Positions 41,741 to 50,793 of a DNA stretch of 57,343 bases are shown here, in pieces. The notes beneath the pieces are model-generated. The model did no database searches and was not told the DNA's origin. It worked only from the letters and a program-made list of their open reading frames with translations. The position numbers and the translations under genes were made by a program. The first letter of the stretch is position 1, and every line of letters begins with the position of its first letter. Origin of the DNA: Streptomyces sp. JJ36 (GTDB lineage Bacteria > Actinomycetota > Actinomycetes > Streptomycetales > Streptomycetaceae); assembly GCF_021696945.1 (NCBI RefSeq), contig NZ_JACYHE010000035.1, positions 1 through 57,343 of the forward strand, written 5' to 3'.

Positions 41741-44700
41741 TTACAGATCGGGGTCGGGCGTGAGCTCGAACATGCGGCTGACACCCACGGCATCGACTGC
41801 GCCGGCATACACACGCACTTCGTCGAGCGCGCCGGCGAAGTAGGCACTGCCTCCGCTCGCGGCGGAACGCCCCACCTGGAAACCACCGGTGGCGGGCCAG
41901 AGCGTGTCGTCCTCGGCGCGGGCGGTCGAGGTGAGCTCGCCGTCGACGTAGAGGCGCAACTCGTTGCCGAAAGCGTCATAAACGACGGCGAGGTGCTGCC
42001 CGAAGCCGCCCGTCACCGGTAGTTGCTGGTCGTCGGTGACCACGGTGACCTCGGCGTCGGCGGAGTCGGTCTGCGCCACGGAGAGCTCCCACTGGCCGGT
42101 GGTCGCCTGGTACCGCACATCGACGCGGTCCGCGAGGGTTCCGGGGAGGGACAACACCGTCTGGGACGCCTGCGGGTCCAGGGTCGTCAGCTTCGCGCGT
42201 GCGGCGACGGTGAAGCTGCTCTCCCCCGTCACCGGCGGCGATGTCGTGGCTGCCCAGTCTCCGGCGCCGTCCAGCGCGAGGTGACCAGTGCCCGAGAGGG
42301 CCGGCTCGTCGAACAGCGGGTCCTGCGGCTGGTAGATCGCGGCGTCACCCTGCAGTGAGAGCGGTTCGCCCCCGGACTCGACGTTCGCCGACGAACCACT
42401 GGAGGCGTCGTCCAGCGGCCAGTAGCCCTTGCGCTTCGGCCGGACGGTCATGAGTTCTGCGACCTGGGCCTGCGGCAGCACCCGGTCGAAGGCCCGCACC
42501 CCGGCGAGGTCGCCGGTGAAGTGGCCCCGGTAGCCGGACTTCGCCATGGCACGGCCGATCTGCAGTGCCCCGTGTGAGGTCCATTCCGAGCGACGCTTGG
42601 CGGTGGCCTGGAGCTGGTCGTTGACGTAGAGCTTCATCTCGGGCCCGCCGGTGGCGTGGGCGTCGTAGACACCGGTGAGCAGGACCCACTGGTCGAGCAC
42701 CACCGTCACGTCTGCGGTGGCCGCCCAGTCGCCGAGCGCAGTCACGTCGGAGTCGGGCATCGCGAACTGCCACGCCTCGGCCGTCGCGTCATAACCGAGG
42801 CGGAAACCCGGCCTGCCGCTGCCGTCCTGGCTGACGACGGCCATGTCACCGTCGAGTGCGGTGGGCCGCGCCCATGCACTGACGCTGAAGCTCTCCCGGG
42901 TGTCCAGCACGGTCGCCTCTGCGTCGAGGTAGGCGTTCGCGCTACCGTCGAGGCGCACCGCTGAGTCGATCTTTCCTCCCGGACCGGTACGGCCGAACTC
43001 CACGCCCGAGCCGGGCGTCGCGGGGTAGTCCAGCGACTCGTCATGCGCGACGTCGCTGCCTGCGGGGTCGGCGAGATTCCACTGGCCGACCACCGGCCTT
43101 CCCTCGGTGACCAGGAACTCGTACTGGGCGGGCACGCTGGCATTCCCAGCGTGGTCGAACGACGTCACCGTCACCCAGTGACGTCCGGCCGATGCCGGGG
43201 TCCAGGTCACCGACGAGGTACCTCCCGCGGAGGCGGGGGTGGCCGTCTTCGCCGGAGCGCCGTCGAAGCTGTACTCGTACGAGACGACGTCGTCGTCGGG
43301 AAGGCTGTCGTCGGGGTCGGGCGCGAAGGTGAAGGTCCCCGCCGTACCGACACCGTGGTGCCACACCTCGTCGTCCGGGTACTTCTCGGAGGTGACCGCT
43401 GGGGCTCCGGGACGGGTGGAGTCGTAGACGATCTCGCACCGCTGAGGAGTGCCGGACCAGCTCCAGTCTCCCCACGAGTCACCGTCGTAGGCGCGGGCCG
43501 ACCAGTAGATGACCGAGCCGTCCTGGAGGTCGTCAGTGACCTCGTCGTTCATCCGCACCCGGAAGGCCGTCCCCTCGTTGGGAGCCTTGTAGCTGGTGCT
43601 CTCCCGGTAGGACCGCTCCGTCCCGTCCGCAGCCGTCCAGACCACCTCGAACTGCATCTTCACCTTGTCGGTGCGGGAGGAGGTGTGGTCCGGATCGCGC
43701 GCCTCAGCGCTCAGCAGCGGGAGCTCGTTGGTGTAGGGCCGCCCGGATCCCCAGACGCACTTGCCTCCCGGGCTCGAGGACATGTCCCGGTGGTCGACCT
43801 GCTTGGGCGGCGTGTTGTACTGCACCTTCAGGTACGCGTTGCCGCATACCCGCTTCCAGCCACTGTAGGAACTCTCGTCGCCGGCCCGGAGCCCCAGGGA
43901 TATGCGCGACCAGCCGCCGTCGGCGGCCGCCTGGATCTCGCTGGTGAGCTCCCCGCCCTCGAAATGCAGGTTGGCCTGGCTGGAGCAGCCGGTGGGGTAG
44001 ATCTTCCTGTCCACCGTCGTCAGGTGATCGTTCCAGTCGTCCGAGGTGTTGCCCCAGTCGCTGGAGGAGGTCACGTTGTAGCCGGCACCGCCGAGCCGGT
44101 ACAGCCGGATGGGCTCAGCCGTCGCGTCCGCCCAGTAGACGTGGGCGACGCGTGCCGAGAAGGTGGCCTTCACGATCTGCTTCTGGTCGTAGAACGAGGT
44201 GGGCATCGTGAACAGGAGCCGGCGCACCCCGACGTCGGCGCACCCACTCGGGTTGTAGTTCGCCGGGCACTTCCCGACGCCCGCGTCACCGCCGTACTTC
44301 CAGTCCTGCTCGTTCGGGCTGGCGGACATCACGGACGTCCACGCAGAGCGCGAGGTGGTACGCGGAGTGGGATCGATGACCACGGGGTACACCGTCTCGG
44401 CGCCGGTGAGAAGCTCGGGCTCCGGCGCGAGTGTCAGCCGGCCGTTCCCCACATCCAACTGCACCGGAGCCTGCCTGCTGCCCGGGCCGGGCCCGTCCGT
44501 GAGCACGAGGTTCTGTGACGTGTCGGCGGCCGGCCTGGTCTGCGGGGCGTCAATCAACGCCCTCGCCTGCGTCCCGCTGGTGCCTGTCCGTGCGGGGGCC
44601 GAGTCCCACATCACGGCACGCCCCGCCTCCAGCACGGTGCCGCCGACCTGTGCGTCCTCGGCGCGCAGGCCGCCTTCGGGCGTCTTCTCCAGGGTGAGCC

Positions 44701-45439
44701 CCTCGGTGTCCACACCGTATTCGATCGTGGCCAGAGCGGGGTTGGAGGCAGCCTCTTCGGTCTTCACGACGAGCATGTGCGCAAAACCGTCGGGTTCGGC
44801 ACGCACCACCAAGTCGACGCCTGACATGACCTCGGGGTAGGTGGCGGTGTCGCCCTGCACGGTCGGCGAGGGCAACGAGTCGCCCAGCCAGGTGAGCGCG
44901 TACTCCCGGCCTGTACGGACCATGCGGGCGAAGGGGCCGTCTCCTCCGTCCGAGAACGAGAGACCGATGGTGGCAGCCTTCGGCGCCCAGCTTCCATCCG
45001 GCCGCTGCACCAGTGTGGCGTCGACGGGGACCCACGTGCCGTCACGAACCGCACGTACGGGGTTCGTGTACTCGTACGCGGTGAAGGAGCCGTCCGGGTT
45101 GGCGAAGACGGAACGGCGTTCCTGACGGAGCGTGGCGACTTCCACGGGCTCTTCGTTGGCTGCGGCAGCGGCCTGCGCTTGGCCCTCCGTCTGCTGGACG
45201 GGCGCGTATTCGACCGCGGACGCCTCCTGGGGCGCCGAGGCGGCGCTTCCCGCAAGGACGGTGTCGTCGGAAGAGGACGGCAGCACACTGCCGGAGGTCA
45301 GCAGGGCGGTCAGGGCGCCGATGACCGTCGCCACTCGCAGGGCGCCGCGCCCACTGCGCCTCGCACTGTTGTTCACGAGCCTGTTTCCCCACGTGGTGTG
45401 GTCGGAGGTGCTGTGGGCGTCATGTCTGCGGGTCTTCAC
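41741..45439 (-). CDS. Secreted protein with two LamG-like jellyroll domains
   Basis: 1232 residues from a GTG at 45439 that overlaps the upstream FG-GAP gene's stop by 4 bp. Basic N-terminus and hydrophobic 'LRVATVIGALTALLTSGSVL' as signal. A wall/RHS-associated N-terminal module ('VFANPDGSFTAYEYTNPVRA', 'GTWVPVDATLVQRPDGSWAP') is followed by an Ig-like region and two concanavalin-type LamG domains in the last 450 or so residues ('AYLDAEATVLDTRESFSVSA', 'SSFTVAARAKLTTLDPQ'), each with 'ELRLYVDGEL'-type strands. It precedes the RHS gene and probably displays or assists it at the cell surface; this is inference from the operon. Confidence 0.88.
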   Translation of the reverse strand: MKTRRHDAHSTSDHTTWGNRLVNNSARRSGRGALRVATVIGALTALLTSGSVLPSSSDDTVLAGSAASAPQEASAVEYAPVQQTEGQAQAAAAANEEPVEVATLRQERRSVFANPDGSFTAYEYTNPVRAVRDGTWVPVDATLVQRPDGSWAPKAATIGLSFSDGGDGPFARMVRTGREYALTWLGDSLPSPTVQGDTATYPEVMSGVDLVVRAEPDGFAHMLVVKTEEAASNPALATIEYGVDTEGLTLEKTPEGGLRAEDAQVGGTVLEAGRAVMWDSAPARTGTSGTQARALIDAPQTRPAADTSQNLVLTDGPGPGSRQAPVQLDVGNGRLTLAPEPELLTGAETVYPVVIDPTPRTTSRSAWTSVMSASPNEQDWKYGGDAGVGKCPANYNPSGCADVGVRRLLFTMPTSFYDQKQIVKATFSARVAHVYWADATAEPIRLYRLGGAGYNVTSSSDWGNTSDDWNDHLTTVDRKIYPTGCSSQANLHFEGGELTSEIQAAADGGWSRISLGLRAGDESSYSGWKRVCGNAYLKVQYNTPPKQVDHRDMSSSPGGKCVWGSGRPYTNELPLLSAEARDPDHTSSRTDKVKMQFEVVWTAADGTERSYRESTSYKAPNEGTAFRVRMNDEVTDDLQDGSVIYWSARAYDGDSWGDWSWSGTPQRCEIVYDSTRPGAPAVTSEKYPDDEVWHHGVGTAGTFTFAPDPDDSLPDDDVVSYEYSFDGAPAKTATPASAGGTSSVTWTPASAGRHWVTVTSFDHAGNASVPAQYEFLVTEGRPVVGQWNLADPAGSDVAHDESLDYPATPGSGVEFGRTGPGGKIDSAVRLDGSANAYLDAEATVLDTRESFSVSAWARPTALDGDMAVVSQDGSGRPGFRLGYDATAEAWQFAMPDSDVTALGDWAATADVTVVLDQWVLLTGVYDAHATGGPEMKLYVNDQLQATAKRRSEWTSHGALQIGRAMAKSGYRGHFTGDLAGVRAFDRVLPQAQVAELMTVRPKRKGYWPLDDASSGSSANVESGGEPLSLQGDAAIYQPQDPLFDEPALSGTGHLALDGAGDWAATTSPPVTGESSFTVAARAKLTTLDPQASQTVLSLPGTLADRVDVRYQATTGQWELSVAQTDSADAEVTVVTDDQQLPVTGGFGQHLAVVYDAFGNELRLYVDGELTSTARAEDDTLWPATGGFQVGRSAASGGSAYFAGALDEVRVYAGAVDAVGVSRMFELTPDPDL

Positions 45440-46935
45440 AGGACCACCGCCCCGAATGCGGTGCCGCCCGCCGGGACGCCGTCCTGTCCGGGCGTCCACG
45501 ACGTGACGATTGCGGCGCCGCCGTCGAGGATGTTGCCCCAGGGCACGGAGTGCGCAGCGCGGTCGGTGTCCGGGCCGTAGGGCACGCCGACGTAGAGGCT
45601 GTTCCCCTTCGCGCGGATACTGGTGCCGAGGTACTCGTGTGCATCCGCCTGGCCGGGCAGGCCGACCGTCCCCGGCTCCACGACCACTTCGTGGTCGCCT
45701 GGAGCGCCGAGCAGGGGGAACACTTCGATCGACCCCGCGTCCTGCGTCTCGTCGATGTCTTCGCCGGGGATCCCCACGGCCAGCAGCGCGGTATCGGTGG
45801 ACCCGGGAGCGCCGGGGTCGCGGTTCACGGCGGTGATCTGCTGGCCGAAGTAGTCGCCGTCCTCTCCGACCCCGGTGACCCCCGCAACCGACTGATGGAT
45901 GTCCTCGAGTTGCACCACCTGGCCTGCGGCGGTGACATGGAGGGACACCACCCGCCCGGCGTCCTCTCCGGTCGACGTGTCCTCGTAGGGGACCCCCACC
46001 ACGACGATGGAGTCGCCGGGTGCGTCACCGCCGTACGGCACGACGGTGAGAGAAGTGGCGAAGCGGTCGCCCGGTTCCTCAGCTCCGTTGATCCCCGGGG
46101 TGCTCTGGTCGATGCCGGCGACTGTGGTGGGCAAGCCGTTGCTGTCGACGGTGTGGCTGAGGATCACCACGTTGCCCGCGAAGCCGTTCTCACCGGGCCT
46201 GCCGAGGGCGATGTGTCGGGGAGAGGCGGCCACGGCGAACCCCAACCGGTCGTCCTGCTCCGAGGGATTCGGCATCCCGGTCTTGTCCTGGTGGATGGCG
46301 GCGTCGACGCCGTTCCGGATGTAGTGGGCGGACCCGGCATCGACGACATCTCCGATGTCCTCGCCGGGGACACCCATCAGCAGGTACGGCTCACCGGACG
46401 CCGTGTCGCCGGCAGCGACCGAGTAGCCGAACGTGTCGCCGGCTTCGGCTACCGAATTGCCCACCGTGCCGCCGCCCGAGCCCTGCACGTACTCGGTGAC
46501 GCTCGGCCCGCTGTTCAGACCGCCTTCGGCTCCGTAGACGACGTGGACAGCGCCGGCGTCCGCCTCGGTGCCGATGTCCTCATAAGGCGTGCCCACGACG
46601 AGGTCGCTGCAGCCGTCGGAGTTGAGGTCGCCCACGGCGATGGCCTGGCCGTAACGGTCGCCCTTCTCCGGGACGCCGGGGATGCCGGCCGACTCCTGGG
46701 TGAGGTTCACCACCTCGCCGTCGCCGTAGACGATGTGGAGCGCGCCCGCTTCCGTCACGCCGGCGACGGTCGCTTCCGGGTCGGCGACGACAGCATCGCG
46801 GGCGCCATCCCCATTGAAGTCCGGGGAGACCGAGCTGGAGCAACCTGCGGCGAGAGCCGGTGCCGAGCCGGTGGCGCTCAGTCCCGTGGCGACGAGGAAC
46901 ACCGCCATACTCCATGCCACATGTCTGCGCCGCAT
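45436..46935 (-). CDS. Secreted FG-GAP repeat (integrin-like propeller) protein
   Basis: 499 residues from an ATG at 46935 (GTG at 46950 possible). Signal peptide 'VAWSMAVFLVATGLSATG' with an ALA-type cleavage. The mature part has repeated FG-GAP units with calcium-binding loops of the type DxNxDGxxD: 'DFNGDGARDAVVADP', 'DLNSDGCSDLVVGTP', and several '(G)VPGEDI/PYEDI' strands, forming a beta-propeller. It is first in the FG-GAP/LamG/RHS operon. FG-GAP propellers mediate adhesion, so it may attach the toxin complex to wall or target. Confidence 0.9.
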   Translation of the reverse strand: MRRRHVAWSMAVFLVATGLSATGSAPALAAGCSSSVSPDFNGDGARDAVVADPEATVAGVTEAGALHIVYGDGEVVNLTQESAGIPGVPEKGDRYGQAIAVGDLNSDGCSDLVVGTPYEDIGTEADAGAVHVVYGAEGGLNSGPSVTEYVQGSGGGTVGNSVAEAGDTFGYSVAAGDTASGEPYLLMGVPGEDIGDVVDAGSAHYIRNGVDAAIHQDKTGMPNPSEQDDRLGFAVAASPRHIALGRPGENGFAGNVVILSHTVDSNGLPTTVAGIDQSTPGINGAEEPGDRFATSLTVVPYGGDAPGDSIVVVGVPYEDTSTGEDAGRVVSLHVTAAGQVVQLEDIHQSVAGVTGVGEDGDYFGQQITAVNRDPGAPGSTDTALLAVGIPGEDIDETQDAGSIEVFPLLGAPGDHEVVVEPGTVGLPGQADAHEYLGTSIRAKGNSLYVGVPYGPDTDRAAHSVPWGNILDGGAAIVTSWTPGQDGVPAGGTAFGAVVL

Positions 46936-47217
46936 TCCCACCCTGGTCACTACTGCCTTCCACCCCTCGATGACCACTGTGGCCGACGATCTTGAAGCCT
47001 TCACCAGGTATTCACAAGAGGTCATGTCGGACATCTGGACCGATCGGCCATCACGGAATCATCACGATCAGCGGGCGCTCGTCATCGCATTCGCCACAGG
47101 AAGCACCCATGTCTGCACGATGCATGCACCTTCCGTACACTCGCTGCGCCCCTGCACGTCAGTCCGCTCCGCACACCGGGGCGCTGGCCGGTCCCGAGCG
47201 AGTGGAGTCGACTGCGC

Positions 47218-49263
47218 ATGTCCGAGCGGAACCCCGATGTCACCGTGGTCGTCGGCGCGTACAACGCCATGCCCTACCTGACGCGGTGCATCACCTCGGT
47301 CACGGCGCAGAGTCTCGGGGCGGATCGTGTGGAGATCGTGGCGGTCGACGACGGGTCGACGGACGCGACCGGGCCGGAGCTCGAACGGCTGGCGGACGCC
47401 TACCCCGGGTCGATGACCGTGATCCACCAGGAGAACTCGGGCGGCCCCGCCGCACCGCGGAACGCCGGGCTGGACCGGGCGCGCGGGCGCTACGTCTTCT
47501 TCCTGGACGCCGACGACCACCTGGGCGACGAAGCCCTGGAACGCATGGTGGCGGCAGGCGACGACAACGCGTCGGACGTGGTGCTGGGGCGCATGGTCGG
47601 TGTGGGCGGCCGCACTGCGCCGGCGCGCATGTTCCGGCGGAACCAGCCGCGCACCACGGTGTTCGACTCCCGGGTCTACTGGACGCTCAATCCGCTGAAA
47701 CTCTTCCGGCGCGAGCTGATAGAACGACTGGGACTGCGTTTCCGCACCGACCTGACCATCGGGGAGGACCAGCCGTTCACGGCCACCGCCTACCTGCACG
47801 CGCAGGCGATATCCGTTGTCGCGGACTATGACTGCGTGTACTGGGTGGCCCGGGAGGACGGCGCGAACATCACCAGCGTGGTGCAGGACACCGAGTCCCG
47901 GCTGGCCTTCCTCACCGCGATGACGGAACTGGTCTGCGAGCACACCGAGCCCGGTGCGGGGCGCGACCTCCTGCTGAGCCGGCACCTCAGCATCGATCTG
48001 CGCGAGACCCTGCGGCACCTGGCCCGCGAGCCGGACCGGGGCCTCAGGCAGAAGCACCTGAGAACGCTGCAGGACGTGCTCGCCTTCTCGTACGGCGAGG
48101 GCGTCAAGGCCCGGCTCGCCGCCGGCGACAGGCTGCGGTGTCACCTGGTCGAGGAGGGCGAACTCGACGCTCTCGTCTCCGTGGTGGAGGACGAGATCGC
48201 GCGGGGGACGACGAGCTACGGCATAGCGATACCCGCGTCCGGGATGGCGCGGCCCCTCACGACGGTGGTCGAGGACGGGCGGGTGTATGCCCGCTATCCG
48301 CATTTCAGGGACCCGGAGCTGCCCCTCCCGGACGACCTGTACGACGTGACGGACGAGCTGAAGGCGAGGCACCGGCTCGACACCTGTGCGGCGCACGGGG
48401 GACGGATCACCCTGACCGGCCACGCCTGTCTGACGCCGCTCGGCACGCGGCAGCCCTGCACCGAGGTCGTGCTGCGGGAGCGGGGCGAGGAGCGGGAGTT
48501 CCGGGTGCCGGTCGAGGCGACCCGAACGCCGGGACTCGGCAGCGGCACGGAGGGGGACGACGGCGACCACAGCCGCGCGGGGTTCGTCGCGACGATCGAC
48601 CCCGCTACGGCGGCCGAGGGCGACCGGCTGCCGGACGGCCTGTGGGACGTCTCGCTGGACGTCGGTTCGGAGGGCGTCACCAGACGCATACGACTCGGCG
48701 CCCGGCGTCTTCCGGGGGTCGCGTCCGCGCCGGTGACGCAGGTGCTGCGGGACCCCGCCGGGGACTCCGTCTTCGCGGCGACCTCCTACTTCACGGTGCA
48801 GGGCAATCTGACGCTCGACATCGGCGAGCGGAAGCACCGGCTCCTCCCGCTGCTGGCGGCCGGCCAGGTCGGCTGGTCGGCCGAACGCGGGACGGCCCTG
48901 GTGGTGGACGGGCGCTGCGAGGTGGCGGACCTCCCCGCCGGGGCCCTGGTGCTGCGGGCGGTGAGCACCGCGGACGGCGCGGTGGTCTCCGTCCCGGCGG
49001 AGACCACGGAGGGCGGGGGGTTCCGCGCCCGGCTGCCGTTGAGCGGTCTGAAGGGGGACTGGCGCCTGTCGCTCCGGCTGGGCGAGGGGCGGACGTCGTG
49101 GTCGCTGCCGGTGCCGCCGGACGGCGGGCTGTCACCGGCGCGGTGGCGCCGGTACGGGCTTCCCTGGTACGCGAAGGAGGTCCCCGGCGACGGGGAGGCG
49201 TTCGTCCTGCGGGTGGCGCGGGTGGACCCGGGCGCGGGGCTCCGGCGGCGCCTGAAGCGGTAG
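47218..49263 (+). CDS. Family 2 glycosyltransferase with long C-terminal region
   Basis: 681 residues from an ATG at 47218. GT-A catalytic domain at 1-320: 'VTVVVGAYNAMPYLTRCI', 'VDDGSTDATG', 'NSGGPAAPRNAGLDRARGRY' and DADD at 97-100 for nucleotide-sugar/metal binding. The remaining 350 residues contain beta-rich segments ('LDVGSEGVTRRIRLGARRLP') like those of wall-teichoic-acid transferases. It is divergent from the FG-GAP operon, with a 280-bp intergenic region (46936-47217), and at the edge of a nonulosonic-acid polymer cluster. Donor and acceptor unknown. Confidence 0.88.
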   Translation: MSERNPDVTVVVGAYNAMPYLTRCITSVTAQSLGADRVEIVAVDDGSTDATGPELERLADAYPGSMTVIHQENSGGPAAPRNAGLDRARGRYVFFLDADDHLGDEALERMVAAGDDNASDVVLGRMVGVGGRTAPARMFRRNQPRTTVFDSRVYWTLNPLKLFRRELIERLGLRFRTDLTIGEDQPFTATAYLHAQAISVVADYDCVYWVAREDGANITSVVQDTESRLAFLTAMTELVCEHTEPGAGRDLLLSRHLSIDLRETLRHLAREPDRGLRQKHLRTLQDVLAFSYGEGVKARLAAGDRLRCHLVEEGELDALVSVVEDEIARGTTSYGIAIPASGMARPLTTVVEDGRVYARYPHFRDPELPLPDDLYDVTDELKARHRLDTCAAHGGRITLTGHACLTPLGTRQPCTEVVLRERGEEREFRVPVEATRTPGLGSGTEGDDGDHSRAGFVATIDPATAAEGDRLPDGLWDVSLDVGSEGVTRRIRLGARRLPGVASAPVTQVLRDPAGDSVFAATSYFTVQGNLTLDIGERKHRLLPLLAAGQVGWSAERGTALVVDGRCEVADLPAGALVLRAVSTADGAVVSVPAETTEGGGFRARLPLSGLKGDWRLSLRLGEGRTSWSLPVPPDGGLSPARWRRYGLPWYAKEVPGDGEAFVLRVARVDPGAGLRRRLKR

Positions 49264-49289
49264 CCCGGGGTCCGGGCACGCGCTACGGG

Positions 49290-50780
49290 TTACCGCGTGT
49301 GCGGGAGGCGGGTGACGGCGGGGGCGGTGGTGGTGACGCCGGAGAGGAAGCCCTGGGCGCGGGGCGAGGCGGAGTCGGTGAGCCAGGCCGGGTCGATGTC
49401 GCAGACGGCGACCTGCACCGGGGTGCCCGCCAGGGCCAGCGGCAGGGTGTGCACGACGGTCGAGGGGAAGCTCAGGATGGTCCGCCCGATGGGGCCGCGG
49501 CGCGCGACGAGTTCCAGCGGCAGGTCGGGCCGGACGATCTCCATGCCGGTCTCCTCGGTGACCCGGTGCAGCTTCTCGGTGCTCTCCCGGCGGTGCGCGA
49601 AGTAGCGGGTGGCGCCGTGCGTACGGGCGAGGGAGCGCACCGCCTGGAGGTAGCGGTCGAGGTCGACCACGCCGGTCTCCACGAGCGAGGTGCCGACCAG
49701 GTCCGTGCCCCCGGTGAGCCGGGGCGGGCCGAAGCGGGCGCGGGTCCAGGCGAAGTCGTTGACGCCGGCGGTGACCCCGAGTTCGGCGACGGCCTTCTCG
49801 ACCGGCATCGAGCTGAAGATCTCGACCCGGCGGGAGCCGGACGGGGTGAGCCGGGAGCGGGCCCGGCGGGAGACCGGGGCGAAGAGGGCGGCGCCGGGGC
49901 CGCCGGAGCCGCTGCGGTGCCAGCGGGTGAGGCGTTCGCCGCGGGCGAGCTGCTGCACGAACTCCATGGTCGCGGTGCCGTCGTCGACCACCACGACCTC
50001 GGGGGCGGTGGTGAGGGTGAGCAGGAGCTGCACATAGCGGGAGAACGGGTCGCCTATGACGACCCGGGAGGCGCGGCGGAGGGGGCGGGCGAGTGCCCCG
50101 ACGGTCTTCAGCGGGGCGGCGCCGCCGCGGGCCTCCGCCCACTGCACGGTGTGGCCCTCGTCCCGGGCCAGCTCCGCCACCCGGCGGAGCTGGCCCCGGG
50201 TCATCGGGTCCACGGGCGGGAGCACCACGACGGTCATCGGCGGTACGGCGGGCGCGCCCGCGGAGCCGGTGCCGGTGCCGTGACCAGGGCCGGTGCCGGT
50301 GCCCGTGCCGTGGGACCCGGGCCTCCCGGGCAGGGAGGCCGGAAGGCCGGAACTCGCGGAGCTCGCTGAGTCCGGGGCCCCGGGGCCCGACTCCGCGGAC
50401 ATGGAGCCGGCAGCGCCGGAACCCTCGGAACCCGGGCCCCCGGAGCCGCCGCCCCCGGGTGCGGCGCCCGCCGTTCCGGGAGGGCGCCGCGTCGCCGGGT
50501 GGAGGGCGCTGGTGTACGCCCATTCGAGCACGTTGAGGAACTGCACCGGGCTCTCGACGAAGGCCAGGGTGTCCACCGGGCCCGCCTCGCCGAGGCGCCC
50601 CGTGGCCGCGGACGCCGGAGCCGTGCCCGGTGCCGCGCCGGACAGGCCGGCCCCCGCCCCGGGGGCGCCCGTGCCGGGGCCCGGGCCCACCGCACCGGGG
50701 TGCGGCGGCGCCGCGCCCGGCGGCGGCCCGCCGGGGGTGTGCCGCGGGTCCGGTTCGGGGGCTCTGACGGTGTCTCTCAA
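49290..50780 (-). CDS. Polysialyltransferase-like protein with low-complexity inserts
   Basis: Up to 496 residues from a TTG at 50780, 13 bp after neuB; the conserved part begins at a GTG at 50576 ('VDTLAFVESPVQFLNVLEW'). Further motifs: 'VVVVDDGTATMEFVQQLARG', 'RYFAHRRESTEKLHRV' and 'SFPSTVVHTLPLALAGTPV', all matching the GT-B-like polysialyltransferase family that polymerises sialic or nonulosonic acids from CMP-donors. A Gly/Ser/Pro-rich stretch of about 80 residues interrupts the domain near 95-175, and another of about 65 residues precedes it. Confidence 0.78.
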   Translation of the reverse strand: MRDTVRAPEPDPRHTPGGPPPGAAPPHPGAVGPGPGTGAPGAGAGLSGAAPGTAPASAATGRLGEAGPVDTLAFVESPVQFLNVLEWAYTSALHPATRRPPGTAGAAPGGGGSGGPGSEGSGAAGSMSAESGPGAPDSASSASSGLPASLPGRPGSHGTGTGTGPGHGTGTGSAGAPAVPPMTVVVLPPVDPMTRGQLRRVAELARDEGHTVQWAEARGGAAPLKTVGALARPLRRASRVVIGDPFSRYVQLLLTLTTAPEVVVVDDGTATMEFVQQLARGERLTRWHRSGSGGPGAALFAPVSRRARSRLTPSGSRRVEIFSSMPVEKAVAELGVTAGVNDFAWTRARFGPPRLTGGTDLVGTSLVETGVVDLDRYLQAVRSLARTHGATRYFAHRRESTEKLHRVTEETGMEIVRPDLPLELVARRGPIGRTILSFPSTVVHTLPLALAGTPVQVAVCDIDPAWLTDSASPRAQGFLSGVTTTAPAVTRLPHTR

Positions 50781-50793
50781 CGTGCTCCGCCGA

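Noticed and set aside
41288..45392. Plus-strand frames across the RHS and LamG genes
   Set aside because: All are antisense shadows of well-supported minus-strand genes with clear domain content.
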